From Burkholderia aenigmatica (GTDB taxonomy: Bacteria > Pseudomonadota > Gammaproteobacteria > Burkholderiales > Burkholderiaceae), in assembly GCF_902499175.1 (NCBI RefSeq), contig NZ_CABVQC010000023.1, positions 47,846 to 111,845 of the forward strand: 64,000 nucleotides of DNA, in the 5' to 3' direction. Below the pieces are notes generated by a model. The model was not told where the DNA came from. It did no database searches and was given only the letters and a program-made list of their open reading frames with translations. A program made the translations under genes and the position numbers. Within the stretch, counting starts at the first letter, position 1, and each line of letters starts with the position of its first letter. Positions 1 to 11,527 of this stretch are shown piece after piece.

Positions 1-688
1 TCAGCGCCGACGACAGCCCCGCCTCGCTGTTGGTCGTCACGAGCTTGCCGGTGATCATCAGCCCCCAGGTCGCCGCGTTCACGAACAGCGACGGCGCGTG
101 GCCGACGTGCGAGCGCCAGTCGCCCTTGCTGATCTTGTCGCGGATCAGTGCATCGCGCGTCGCGCGATCGGGAATGCGCAGCAGCGCTTCGGCGAGACAC
201 ATCAGCGCGACGCCTTCCTGGCTCGACAGCGAGAACTCGTGGATCAGCCCTTCGACGCCGCCGCCCGAGCTCTTCTCGCGCAGCGCCTCGACGAGCTTCG
301 TCGCGAGCGCCTGCACGTCCGCCTGCAGGTTCGCGGGCAGGCGCGCCTGGCCGAGCAGGAACGGCACGCATTCCGGCTCGGGGCGGCGGTACGCGGCCGT
401 GATCGCCGCGCGCAGCACCGATTGCGGCTGCACGTTCTGCGCGAACTCGAGGAACGGATGCGGCGAGTTGTCGTCGTCGCCGTCCGTGGACTGACCGTCG
501 GCGAGCTCCGTCACGCCGCTGTGGCCCGACAGCTCGGGCGGCAACTGGCCGTGCTCGATCCGCTCGAGGTACGCGAAGATCGCCTGCTTGATCAGCCAGT
601 GGGGAGTGCGCTCGAGACGCGCGGCGGCGTCCTTGAGGCGCGAGCGGAGAAGGTCGTCGACTTTGACGCCGAGAGTCGTGCTTGCCAT
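1..688 (-). CDS. putA: Bifunctional proline dehydrogenase / P5C dehydrogenase PutA, N-terminal part (cut by window start)
   Basis: The minus-strand frame from the ATG at 688 stays open to the window edge (229 codons). It starts MASTTLGVKVDDLLRSRLKD, which reads as a ribbon-helix-helix DNA-binding domain (about residues 1-47), followed by a linker and the start of the helical region that precedes the proline dehydrogenase barrel. PutA proteins with such an N-terminus are trifunctional. They oxidise proline to glutamate at the membrane and, when proline is absent, bind DNA to repress their own gene. The upstream region carries a good promoter and several copies of the hexamer known to be bound by E. 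coli PutA. The catalytic domains lie outside the window, so their integrity cannot be judged. Confidence 0.9.
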   Translation of the reverse strand, partial: MASTTLGVKVDDLLRSRLKDAAARLERTPHWLIKQAIFAYLERIEHGQLPPELSGHSGVTELADGQSTDGDDDNSPHPFLEFAQNVQPQSVLRAAITAAYRRPEPECVPFLLGQARLPANLQADVQALATKLVEALREKSSGGGVEGLIHEFSLSSQEGVALMCLAEALLRIPDRATRDALIRDKISKGDWRSHVGHAPSLFVNAATWGLMITGKLVTTNSEAGLSSAL

Positions 689-767
689 GGTGGGTTCGTG
701 CGCCGGTGCGAGCCCGGCAATGTGGTGTGAGAGGATGCGCGAAATCCTACGGCACGCAATAAAAAGG

Positions 768-944
768 TGCAACCAAATTGCAAGATAGGTTGCACCCTCA
801 AGTTAGTCAATATAATCAGCCACTTATGCGGTTGCAACCTAGGGGTTGCCCGTGGTCGGCGGATCGGTGTTTTCCCTGAGCGGGCCGGTTTGACATGCGT
901 GCGCAACCTTCCGCGGGCGTGACGGCGGACGAAAACGGGTTGCA
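768..944. promoter_or_regulatory. Cluster of GTTGCA hexamers, putative PutA operators
   Basis: This lies in the 383-base gap between putA and priA. GTTGCA or its complement occurs at 768-773, 789-794, 831-836, 833-838 (together the palindrome GTTGCAAC, 831-838) and 939-944. GTTGCA is the motif described for the E. coli PutA ribbon-helix-helix domain. One copy lies in the putA promoter spacer and one near the predicted start site. I see no gene in the gap. Confidence 0.65.
782..810 (-). promoter_or_regulatory. Predicted sigma-70 promoter of putA
   Basis: On the minus strand TTGACT (810-805) is followed after exactly 17 bases by TATCTT (787-782). This would start transcription near 775, about 87 bases ahead of the putA ATG. 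A GTTGCA hexamer lies in the spacer, so a bound PutA would block the promoter. Confidence 0.7.
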
Positions 945-1071
945 CTGAGTGTGATGGCGGACGTGGCGCCCGGGTGCGGCCGTGCGGCAAAAGACGGTTC
1001 GGAGGCGCCCGGCGCGGCGGCTCGGGCTTCAACGCAGCGCCCCGCGGCACGATGGCCGCATGGCGCGCCGC

Positions 1072-3333
1072 TCAGATATCCAGCGGATCGACTTCGACGC
1101 TCCACCGCAGCACGCCCTTCAGCGTGCGCAACTCCGGTTGCCACGCGCGCAGCGCATGCTGCAGCGCCGCCCGCGACGCGCTTTCGAGCAGCAACTGCGC
1201 GCGATGAACGTTCGCGACCTTGACGATCGTCATCGGCACCGCGTCGTACACGGTCACGCGATCGGCGCCCGGCAGCCCCGGCAACGCGGCTGCGGCCTGC
1301 AGCAGGAACGCGAGCGCCGCGTCGAGCGTGCGCCCTTCGGCGCGCAGCAGCGCCTGGTAGACGAACGGCGGCAGGTGCGCGTCGCGGCGCTCGCCGAGCG
1401 TCGAATTCGCGAAGCCGACGTAATCCTGCCGCCCGAGCGCGTGGTACAGCGCGTGACGCGGGTAACGCGTCTGCACGAGCACCTCGCCCGGCAGCCCGGC
1501 GCGCCCCGCGCGGCCGCTCACCTGCATCAGCTGCGCGAACAGCCGTTCGCTCGCGCGGAAGTCATGCGAGAACAGCGCGGTATCGGCATTGAGCACGCCG
1601 ACGAGCGACACGCGCTGGAAGTCGTGCCCCTTCGCGATCATCTGCGTGCCGACGAGGATATCGACCTCGCCCGCATGCACGTCGGAAAAGAGCGCCTGCG
1701 CGCTGCCCTTGCGGCGCGTGCTGTCCGCGTCGATCCGCAGCACGCGCGCGCCCGGCACCGCCTCGGCGAGCGCCTCCTCGATGCGTTGCGTGCCGCGCCC
1801 GAGCGGCGCGATGTCGACGTTCCCGCACTCGGGGCACGATCGCGGAATGCGCGACTCCCAGCCGCAGTGATGGCAACGCAGCGCGTGCTCAGGCTTGTGC
1901 AGCACGACGTACGCGCTGCAGCGCGGGCAGCCCGCGACCCAGCCGCACGCGTCGCAGGCGAGCTGCGGTGCGTAGCCGCGCCGGTTCAGGAACACGAGGC
2001 TCTGTTCGCCGCGTTCGAGCCGCGCCTTCAGCGCCGCGACGAGCGGCCCCGACAGCCCGCCCATCGACGCGCGCCCGCGCCGCCGCTCCTCTTCGAGATC
2101 GATCAGCCGTACGGTCGGCAACGTCGCGTCGGCCACTGCGCGGCGCGACAACGTGAGCCGCGTGTAGCGGCCCTGCTCGGCCTGCCACCAGCTTTCGAGC
2201 GACGGCGTCGCCGAGCCGAGCACGACCGTGATGCCGAGCTGCTTCGCGCGCCACACGGCGAGATCGCGTGCCGAGTAGCGCAGCCCTTCCTGCTGCTTGT
2301 AGGCGGGCTCGTGCTCCTCGTCGACGACGACCAGCGCGAGCGTCGGCATCGACGCGAGCACCGCGAGGCGCGTGCCGAGCACGATCCGCGCGCGGCCCGT
2401 ATGCGCGGCGAGCCAGTTGCGCGCACGCTCGCCCTCGGCGAGCCCGCTGTGCAGCGTGACGATCGCGTCGTCGGCGAGCGCACCCGCGAAGCGCGCGCGA
2501 AACGCGGCCTCGAACTGCGGTGTCAGGTTGATTTCGGGGACGAGCACGAGCGCCTGCGCGTCCGGCCGCGCGTCGAGCAGCGACGCGAGCGCATGCAGAT
2601 AGACCTCGGTCTTGCCGCTGCCCGTCACGCCGTGCAGCAGGAACGGCGCGAAGCCCTGCGCGGCGCGGATCGCGTCGAGCGCCTCGGCCTGCTGGTCCGT
2701 GAGCGCCGGGGGCACAGTTCGTCCACCGGCTGCCAACAGGTTATCCACAGCTTTGGGCACAGGCGCATCGGCCCAGCCGATCTCCTCGACGTCGACCCAG
2801 CCGCGCGCCGCCCAGTCGTCGAGCGTCGCGGCCGCCTTCGGATGCAGCGCGCGCGCATCGGGCAGCGCCAGCGAACCGGTATCGACCAGCGCCTGCGCGA
2901 GCCGCCGCAGCGCGGCACCGCGCGCGGGCAACGCATCGGGCAGCGCCGCGCGGCCGGCTTCCGTCGGCCGGTAGCGCACCTCGGGCGCGAGCAGCCGCCC
3001 CCAGCGCCCGGCATCGCGCAGCGCCTGCGGCAGCGCCGGCAACGCGACCTCGCCACGCCCGCGCTGGTAGTAAGCAGCGGCGAACGACACGAGCGCGAGC
3101 CAGTCCGGGGACAACGGCGGCAGATCGGTGCAGATCGCGTCGACCGCCCGTATCCGGGACGGCGGCACGTCGGTGTGAGTCGTCACTTCGCAGACGAGCC
3201 CGACGGCCTGGCGCTTGCCGAACGGCACTTGCACGAGCGTGCCGGGCACGGGCGCCGGCTGCGCATCACAGCGGTAGTCGAACAGGGTGGCGAGCGGATG
3301 GTCGAGCGCGACGCGCAGATAGGTGCCGCTCAT
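1072..3333 (-). CDS. priA: Primosomal protein N' (replication restart helicase PriA)
   Basis: 753 residues, close to the usual 730-750 for PriA. PriA recognises abandoned replication forks, unwinds DNA 3'-5' and loads the primosome so that DnaB can be reloaded. Visible features are an N-terminal DNA-binding region, Walker A GVTGSGKTE near residue 240, a DEEH Walker B box near 340, and eight cysteines in four CxxC pairs (CDAC, CPRC, CHHC, CPEC, about residues 455-500) that bind two zinc ions within the helicase core. It lies on the same strand as hemE and putA, well separated from both. A perfect DnaA box occurs inside the gene (2741-2749) and another upstream (3481-3489). Confidence 0.97.
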   Translation of the reverse strand: MSGTYLRVALDHPLATLFDYRCDAQPAPVPGTLVQVPFGKRQAVGLVCEVTTHTDVPPSRIRAVDAICTDLPPLSPDWLALVSFAAAYYQRGRGEVALPALPQALRDAGRWGRLLAPEVRYRPTEAGRAALPDALPARGAALRRLAQALVDTGSLALPDARALHPKAAATLDDWAARGWVDVEEIGWADAPVPKAVDNLLAAGGRTVPPALTDQQAEALDAIRAAQGFAPFLLHGVTGSGKTEVYLHALASLLDARPDAQALVLVPEINLTPQFEAAFRARFAGALADDAIVTLHSGLAEGERARNWLAAHTGRARIVLGTRLAVLASMPTLALVVVDEEHEPAYKQQEGLRYSARDLAVWRAKQLGITVVLGSATPSLESWWQAEQGRYTRLTLSRRAVADATLPTVRLIDLEEERRRGRASMGGLSGPLVAALKARLERGEQSLVFLNRRGYAPQLACDACGWVAGCPRCSAYVVLHKPEHALRCHHCGWESRIPRSCPECGNVDIAPLGRGTQRIEEALAEAVPGARVLRIDADSTRRKGSAQALFSDVHAGEVDILVGTQMIAKGHDFQRVSLVGVLNADTALFSHDFRASERLFAQLMQVSGRAGRAGLPGEVLVQTRYPRHALYHALGRQDYVGFANSTLGERRDAHLPPFVYQALLRAEGRTLDAALAFLLQAAAALPGLPGADRVTVYDAVPMTIVKVANVHRAQLLLESASRAALQHALRAWQPELRTLKGVLRWSVEVDPLDI

Positions 3334-3787
3334 TACAGCGCTCCGGCGGCGGCACGCGCCGCATGGCCATGGACGGCCAGTATCCGCGCCCGCATCGAGG
3401 CGACGGACTTAAAGTAAAACTTCAGATTCGGCGCTAAGTTTTGGATTCGCATTAGGAATCGCCGTATACCCTGCCCAGCCTGTGGATAACTTTGTTGAGA
3501 ACTCGCCACTCACGGGCCGCAACGCACGCGGGGCCGCGCTTTCCGCTGATTTTCCGCGCTTGTCGCGGTGCCCCGCAGAGCCTTATTCCATAAGGCTGCT
3601 ATTCAAATTACCGAACCATAGCGAGACAAATTGACCGATACAGGGCTCTACCGCGCTGCAACGTGGAAAATGTGTATAAGTCAAGTCTTGACAAGCACTG
3701 AATCGGCAACCGGTGCGGGGTTGCGCCCTGTTTAGCGCCGACAGCGAAACGCTGTCACCCCGCAGTGCAGCATGACAACGCTTGCGT
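3334..3787. other. Intergenic region hemE-priA with DnaA box and perfect inverted repeat
   Basis: 454 bases, AT-richer than its surroundings, with no convincing gene. It holds TGTGGATAA at 3481-3489, a perfect DnaA box read on the minus strand, about 150 bases upstream of priA. It also holds the inverted repeat AGCCTTAT-tcc-ATAAGGCT at 3579-3597. The repeat has no T-tract, so it looks more like an operator than a terminator. Confidence 0.6.
3481..3489 (-). promoter_or_regulatory. DnaA box upstream of priA
   Basis: Perfect match to TTATCCACA on the minus strand. A weak minus-strand -10-like TATACG follows, so the box may overlap the priA promoter. Confidence 0.5.
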
Positions 3788-4882
<1,095 letters not shown>

Positions 4883-4966
4883 GGTAGGAGCGACGATGCG
4901 AGGGCAAAGCGGCATTTTACCGGACAGCCGCCACAGGGCTGCGTATGCCGACGCGATGGCGGCCAT

Positions 4967-4994
4967 ATGACGCGCGCGATGGCTCCGTTATGAT
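4967..4994 (+). promoter_or_regulatory. Weak candidate promoter for pheC
   Basis: ATGACG (4967-4972), a 16-base spacer, then TATGAT (4989-4994), lying 37 bases before the pheC ATG in the short hemE-pheC divergent gap. The -35 element is poor. Confidence 0.3.
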
Positions 4995-5031
4995 CGGACG
5001 CTCATATCGAACGAAACGAAGGAGGAGACCG

Positions 5032-5832
5032 ATGAAGACATTCGCCACGCTCGCCGCGGCCGCGCTGCTGTGCTGCGCCGCCGCGCACGCGCAGACCGGC
5101 GCGGGCGGCGCCACCGCCGCACCGGGCGCCGGCTCGCGGCTCGACGACGTGCTCGCGCGCGGCACGCTGCGCGTGTGCACGACGGGCGACTACAAGCCGT
5201 ATTCGTACTACCGTGCGGACGGCCACTTCGAGGGCATCGACATCGACATGGCCGAATCGCTCGCGAAATCGCTGGGCGTGAAGACCGACTACGTGAAGAC
5301 GAGCTGGCCGAACCTGACCGGCGACTTCGTCGCGAAATGCGACATCGCGGTGGGCGGCGTCTCGACGACGCTCGAGCGCCAGAAGCGCGTGTTCTTCACG
5401 CAGCCGTACGTCGTGGACGGCAAGACGCCGATCGTGCGCTGCGCGGACGCCGGCAAATATCAGACCATCGCACAGATCGACCAGCCGGAAACGCGCGTGA
5501 TCGTGAACCCGGGCGGCACCAACGAGCGTTTCGCGAAGCAGTATTTCACGCACGCGAACCTCACCGTCTATCCGGACAACGTAACGATCTTCAAACAGAT
5601 CCTCGCGGGCAAGGCGGACGTGATGGTGACGGATGCGTCCGAGACGCTGCTGCAGCAAAAGCTGAATCCGGGCCTGTGCTCGGTGCATCCGGACAAGCCG
5701 TTCCAGTTCGGCGAGAAGGCGTACATGGTGCCGCGCGGCGACGTCGCGTTCCAGCAGTACGTCGATCAATGGCTGCATCTCGCGCTGTCGACCGGCGAAT
5801 ACCAGGCGATTTCGGACAAATGGCTGAAGTAA
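5032..5832 (+). CDS. pheC: Periplasmic cyclohexadienyl (prephenate/arogenate) dehydratase, PheC type
   Basis: 266 residues starting at the ATG 5 bases after a strong GGAGGAG. Residues 1-22 form a signal peptide ending AHA|QT. The mature part has the fold of a solute-binding protein (family 3). Several segments match what I recall of Pseudomonas aeruginosa PheC: TTGDYKPYSYY, TSWPNLTGDF, VNPGGTNERFAKQ, DNVTIFKQILAGKADVM, EKAYMVPR and YVDQWLHLA. PheC converts prephenate to phenylpyruvate, or arogenate to phenylalanine, in the periplasm. The Glu in the GGTNE segment is the position I associate with the catalytic acid. No permease or ATPase genes are adjacent, which supports an enzyme rather than a transporter component. 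The alternative is a generic polar amino-acid binding protein. Confidence 0.8.
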   Translation: MKTFATLAAAALLCCAAAHAQTGAGGATAAPGAGSRLDDVLARGTLRVCTTGDYKPYSYYRADGHFEGIDIDMAESLAKSLGVKTDYVKTSWPNLTGDFVAKCDIAVGGVSTTLERQKRVFFTQPYVVDGKTPIVRCADAGKYQTIAQIDQPETRVIVNPGGTNERFAKQYFTHANLTVYPDNVTIFKQILAGKADVMVTDASETLLQQKLNPGLCSVHPDKPFQFGEKAYMVPRGDVAFQQYVDQWLHLALSTGEYQAISDKWLK

Positions 5833-6264
5833 GCGGGTGCGCGTACCGCGGCCGATAGCGGGCACCGACCCTGCGGTTGCCGCCCGCGAAAGTCGCTGCA
5901 CGGCGGCGGCCGAAGCGCCGCCGTTACACTTCGACGCGGCATGCCCGCGCCCGCAAAATCGGCCCGAAGCCACCAAATTGGCCGAACGGCCAACTTCCGC
6001 GCAGGCCAATCACGTTTCAAAATCTTTCTGACGAATGAATCGTCATGCGCGGTATCGGCCGAATCGCGCATTTTCTCGCGTACAAATCGGCAGTTCGTCG
6101 AGCCTGATACGCATGAAAAACGCATCGTGCGCATGCGCTGAAAACGCTGCGGAAAATATGGGTAAAAATGACCTTTTTCAGGCCCTCAAAAACAGCAAAA
6201 AATCCCGGAAAGCCTTATCTGGCGGGCGTTACAACCTGAAACACTTTGTTACCGCGAGGGGTCA
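5833..6264. other. Non-coding gap after pheC
   Basis: 432 bases with several A-rich runs (about 6155-6230) and only short ORFs without family features. I could not identify a promoter for the structured RNA region that follows. It may hold the pheC 3' untranslated region. Confidence 0.4.
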
Positions 6265-6495
6265 TTAATTCGCCCACAATGGCCTCAACGGTTTCAACAC
6301 GGATGCGGTCTCGTGTGCCAAGTGTGAGCGGACGCGAAGCGCTGCGAGCCAGTCGGTCACGTACCGAAGCCCTTCCCAGGGGCATCCCTGTTGGAGTCGT
6401 TTCCGGCCCCCCGCCGGACTCGGTTTCATCTTTGGTCTCCTCGCGCTAACCCCGTAGCGTGTGGTTTTTAGCGGGCTAATAAGCCCGCTTTTTTT
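6265..6495 (+). ncRNA. Candidate small RNA with serial hairpins and an anti-Shine-Dalgarno-like single-stranded stretch
   Basis: There is no credible gene here, but the plus strand folds into consecutive hairpins. These are CGGT-cacgt-ACCG (6354-6366), CAGGG-gcat-CCCTG (6377-6390), a GAGT..CCGGC/GCCGG..ACTC stem (6394-6421), CGCTA-accccg-TAGCG (6444-6459) and a perfect terminator (6470-6495). Between the third and fourth stems lies unpaired TTTCATCTTTGGTCTCCTC (about 6424-6442). It is complementary to ribosome-binding sites of the GAGGAGACC type, including that of pheC. The 5' end is a guess, and the RNA could be its own unit or be processed from the pheC transcript. Confidence 0.5.
6470..6495 (+). 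terminator. Rho-independent terminator
   Basis: Perfect 8-bp stem AGCGGGCT-aata-AGCCCGCT followed by seven T residues on the plus strand. On the minus strand the stem is followed by A residues, so it works only rightward. No plus-strand gene ends nearby (pheC stops 638 bases upstream). Confidence 0.9.
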
Positions 6496-6554
6496 CGTCC
6501 ATCGAAAGCGCAACGGCCCGCAGGCCGCCGCGTTTTTCCTGCCTCCATGCCGCG

Positions 6555-8282
6555 CTACGCGGTCTTCTGCACGTTGAGCTTCAGCTCCTCGATCATCCGG
6601 TCGCGCATCACGAACTTCTGCACCTTGCCCGTCACCGTCATCGGCAGCTCGTCGACGAAGCGGATGTAGCGCGGGATCTTGTAATGCGCGATCTGCCCCT
6701 GGCAGAACGCACGCACATCGTCCTCGGTCATCTGCTCGTCCGCGCGCAGCACGATCCACGCGCACAGCTCCTCGCCGTACTTCGCATCGGGCACGCCGAA
6801 GACCTGCGCGCTCTGAATCTTCGGATGCCGAAACAGGAATTCCTCGATCTCGCGCGGATAGACGTTCTCGCCGCCGCGGATCACCATGTCCTTCAGCCGG
6901 CCGACGATGTTGCAGTAGCCGTCCGCATCGAGCGTCGCGAGGTCGCCCGTATGCATCCAGCCATCCACCAGCACCTCGCGCGTCTTCGCGTCGTCGTCCC
7001 AGTAGCCGAGCATCACCGAATAGCCCTTCGTGCACAGCTCGCCCGTCGCGCCGACCGGCACGATGGCGCCGCTCGGATCGACGACCTTCACCTCCAGATG
7101 CGGCTGAATGCGCCCCACCGTCGTCGTGCGCTTCTCGAGCGGATCGTCGGTCGAGCTCTGGAACGACACGGGGCTCGTTTCCGTCATTCCGTACGCGATC
7201 GTGATTTCCGACAGGTGCATCTGCGACACGACACGCTTCATCGTCTCGATCGGGCACGGCGAGCCGGCCATGATCCCGGTGCGCAGCGTCGACAGGTCGA
7301 ACGTCGGGAACGACGGGTGATCGAGCTCGGCGATGAACATCGTCGGCACGCCATGCAGCGCGGTGCAGCGTTCGTCGGCCACCGCCGCGAGCGTCGCAAC
7401 CGGGTCGAACGCTTCGCCGGGGAACACCATCGCCGCGCCCTTCGACACGCACGCGAGCACCGCGAGCACCATCCCGAAGCAGTGATACAGCGGCACCGGG
7501 ATGCACAGCGTGTCCTGCTCGGTGAAACGCATCGCCGTCGCGATCGAGCGCCCGTTGTTGACGACGTTGCGATGCGTGAGCGTCGCGCCCTTCGGGCTGC
7601 CCGTCGTGCCGCTCGTGAACTGGATGTTGATCGGCTCGTTGGCCGTAAGCGTCGCGCCGATCGCATTGAGCAACGCGGGATCGACGGCCTGGCGGCCGCG
7701 CGCCATCAGGTCCGCGAAGCGGAACATGCCGGCCGGCGCGACGTCGCCCATCGACACGACCGTGCGCAGGCTCGGCACGCGCGCCGCATGCAGGTCGCCC
7801 GGCGTCGCGGTCGCAAGCTCCGGCGCGATGGTCTGCAGCATCTCGACGTACGCGGATGTCTTGAAGCGCTCGGCGGCGATCACGGCCTTGCAGCCAACCT
7901 TGTTCAGCGCGTATTCGAGCTCCGACAGCCGGTAGGCCGGATTGATGTTGACGAGCACCGCACCGATCCGCGCGGTCGCGAACTGCGTGAGCAGCCATTC
8001 GCTGCGGTTCGGCGACCAGATGCCGACGCGATCGCCCTTCACGATGCCGAGCGAGGCGAGGCCGGCCGCCAGCACGTCGACCTCGTTCGCGAACTCGCGC
8101 CAGGTCCAGCGCACCTGCTGCTCGCGGAACACGACGGCCGGACGATCGGGAAAGCGGCCGGCCGTGTCGAGCAGGAACCGGCCGATCGTCGCTTCCGAGA
8201 GCGGCACGTCGGACGTGCCGCGCACGTACGACAATCCGTTTTCGGGCGCGATCAGCGCGCCCACGCCAAGGTCTGCTGCCAT
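6555..8282 (-). CDS. AMP-binding acyl-CoA synthetase (FadD/ACSF2-like)
   Basis: 575 residues from the ATG at 8282, which follows GGAG by 8 bases. The adenylate-forming signatures are all present: the P-loop [14 protein letters not shown] (about 195-210), YGMTETSP, the GWMHTGDLA motif containing the hinge-region Asp, and a C-terminal lysine in TGKVQKF that would catalyse adenylation. The enzyme would activate a carboxylic acid to acyl-AMP and then acyl-CoA. Overall similarity is to medium/long-chain acyl-CoA synthetases of the ACSF2 type, but substrate length cannot be read from sequence. It stands alone downstream of the atp terminator. A CCGGA-N8-TCCGG repeat at 8440-8457 could be a regulator site. 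Confidence 0.88.
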   Translation of the reverse strand: MAADLGVGALIAPENGLSYVRGTSDVPLSEATIGRFLLDTAGRFPDRPAVVFREQQVRWTWREFANEVDVLAAGLASLGIVKGDRVGIWSPNRSEWLLTQFATARIGAVLVNINPAYRLSELEYALNKVGCKAVIAAERFKTSAYVEMLQTIAPELATATPGDLHAARVPSLRTVVSMGDVAPAGMFRFADLMARGRQAVDPALLNAIGATLTANEPINIQFTSGTTGSPKGATLTHRNVVNNGRSIATAMRFTEQDTLCIPVPLYHCFGMVLAVLACVSKGAAMVFPGEAFDPVATLAAVADERCTALHGVPTMFIAELDHPSFPTFDLSTLRTGIMAGSPCPIETMKRVVSQMHLSEITIAYGMTETSPVSFQSSTDDPLEKRTTTVGRIQPHLEVKVVDPSGAIVPVGATGELCTKGYSVMLGYWDDDAKTREVLVDGWMHTGDLATLDADGYCNIVGRLKDMVIRGGENVYPREIEEFLFRHPKIQSAQVFGVPDAKYGEELCAWIVLRADEQMTEDDVRAFCQGQIAHYKIPRYIRFVDELPMTVTGKVQKFVMRDRMIEELKLNVQKTA

Positions 8283-8488
8283 GAATGTCTCCGTCCTTTT
8301 TGTCTGATGGAGGCCCGGCACGTGTGCCGCCGCTGCCCCTGCCGCCGGCACCGCACGCCCAGGCCATATCGCGGATGATGCCCAGCTTCGCTGACGATAC
8401 TCTGACATCAAACCCCGGCGCGCGGATGAAATAGCACGACCGGACGGTATGATCCGGCCCGCAAAAAAACAGACGAAAACGACGGACG

Positions 8489-8513
8489 AAAAAAAAGCAG
8501 CCCGAAGGCTGCT
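8489..8513 (-). terminator. Terminator of the atp operon
   Basis: On the minus strand AGCAGCC-ttcg-GGCTGCT is followed by eight T residues. It lies 27 bases after the atpC stop. Confidence 0.9.
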
Positions 8514-8539
8514 TTCTTTCGCGGGATACGCGGCGCGGC

Positions 8540-8965
8540 TCAGTGCCGGCTGCGAATCTTCGCCAGACGCTGGATCGCCTCGAGCTGCGCCATCGCGGTC
8601 GCGAGCTCGGACTGCGCCTTCGCGAGGTCGAGATCCGACTTCGCGTTCTGCAGCGTTTCCTCGGCACGCTTGCGTGCTTCCTCGGCTTTCGCCGCGTCGA
8701 GGTCCTTGCCGCGGATCGCGGTATCGGCGAGCACCGTCACGGCACCCGGCTGCACTTCGAGAATGCCGCCCGCGACGAACACGAATTCGTCGTTGCCGCC
8801 CTCGACTTCGATGCGCACCGCACCCGGACGAATCCGCGTGATCAGCGGCGTGTGACCCGGCAGAATGCCCAGCTCACCCGTTTCGCCCGGCAGCGCGACG
8901 AATTTCGCCTCGCCCGAGAAGATCTGCTCTTCCGCGCTGACGACGTCTACTTTGATGGTTGCCAT
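8540..8965 (-). CDS. atpC: ATP synthase F1 epsilon subunit
   Basis: 141 residues from the ATG at 8965, preceded by AGGAGT. Epsilon is the small rotor subunit that binds gamma and the c-ring and can inhibit ATP hydrolysis. The N-terminal beta-sandwich ([32 protein letters not shown]) is followed by a C-terminal helical hairpin rich in Ala, Glu and Lys. Last gene of the operon, 156 bases after atpD. Confidence 0.97.
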   Translation of the reverse strand: MATIKVDVVSAEEQIFSGEAKFVALPGETGELGILPGHTPLITRIRPGAVRIEVEGGNDEFVFVAGGILEVQPGAVTVLADTAIRGKDLDAAKAEEARKRAEETLQNAKSDLDLAKAQSELATAMAQLEAIQRLAKIRSRH

Positions 8966-9121
8966 ATGGACTCCTGTCGGCGAGAGCGCACGCCTTGCGG
9001 CGCCTGCCCTCGTCCCATGCACGGCGGATTGAGCGTGTTGCGGTCGGCGCGGCCGGCCTGACTATCGGTCAATGAAGACCGACAACCCGACCCGCACGCG
9101 CCGTGCGACTCACTCGAATCC

Positions 9122-10582
<1,461 letters not shown>

Positions 10583-11458
10583 TTAAACAGCGGCTGCGCC
10601 GCCGACGATCTCCGACAGTTCTTTCGTGATCGCGGCCTGACGGCTCTTGTTGTACACGAGCTGCAGTTCGCTGATCACCGTCTTCGCGTTGTCGGACGCG
10701 GCCTTCATCGCGACCATGCGCGCCGATTGCTCGGACGCCATGTTTTCCGCGACGGCCTGGTACACCAGCGCCTCGACGTAACGCACGAGCAGTTCGTCGA
10801 CGACTGCCTGCGCGTCCGGCTCGTAGATGTAGTCCCACGACGTGGCCGGCGTACCGTCATCGGCTTCGAAGTGTTCCGACGACAGCGGCAGCAACTGCTC
10901 GATCACGGCTTCCTGCTTCATCGTGTTGACGAAGCGCGTGTAAGCGATATAAACCGCCGACAGCTTGCCTTCCGAGTACAGATCGAGCTGCGTCTTCACG
11001 GCGCCGATCAGCTTGTCCAGATGCGGGGTGTCGCCGAGGTGCACGACCTGCGACATCACCTTCGCGCCGAAGCGGTTCAGGAACCCGAGGCCCTTGCTAC
11101 CGATCGCGGTGGCTTCGAGCTTCTGGCCCTTCTCTTCCAGCTCCTTGAACTTCTGCACCGTCGCACGCAGCACGTTGGTGTTCAGACCACCGCACAGACC
11201 CTTGTCCGTCGTGACGAGGATGATGCCGGCCGTCTTCGCGCCTTCGTTCGCCACCATGAACGGGTGGCGGTACTCCGGGTTCGCGCGGCTCATGTGCGCA
11301 GCGATGGCACGGACCTTGTCCGCATACGGACGAGCGGCGCGCATGCGTTCCTGCGCGCGACGCATCTTCGATGCGGCCACCATCTCCATCGCCTTCGTGA
11401 TCTTGCGCGTGTTCTGCACGCTCTTGATCTTGCCGCGAATTTCCTTCATTCCAGCCAT
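10583..11458 (-). CDS. atpG: ATP synthase F1 gamma subunit
   Basis: 291 residues. Gamma is the central rotor shaft. Both conserved ends are present: [20 protein letters not shown] at the N-terminus, and a C-terminal coiled-coil helix with [25 protein letters not shown], the part that turns inside the alpha3beta3 head. Confidence 0.99.
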   Translation of the reverse strand: MAGMKEIRGKIKSVQNTRKITKAMEMVAASKMRRAQERMRAARPYADKVRAIAAHMSRANPEYRHPFMVANEGAKTAGIILVTTDKGLCGGLNTNVLRATVQKFKELEEKGQKLEATAIGSKGLGFLNRFGAKVMSQVVHLGDTPHLDKLIGAVKTQLDLYSEGKLSAVYIAYTRFVNTMKQEAVIEQLLPLSSEHFEADDGTPATSWDYIYEPDAQAVVDELLVRYVEALVYQAVAENMASEQSARMVAMKAASDNAKTVISELQLVYNKSRQAAITKELSEIVGGAAAV

Positions 11459-11527
11459 AGCTTGCTCCTTGACCGAAGCGGCGCGGGTGCATCAGCACCC
11501 GCGCGGCCTCAGTGTGTCACTCGCGGA

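Noticed and set aside
982..3417. An 811-codon open frame antisense to priA
   Set aside because: Arg-rich, low-complexity translation with no domain. It is explained by high GC at third codon positions of priA.
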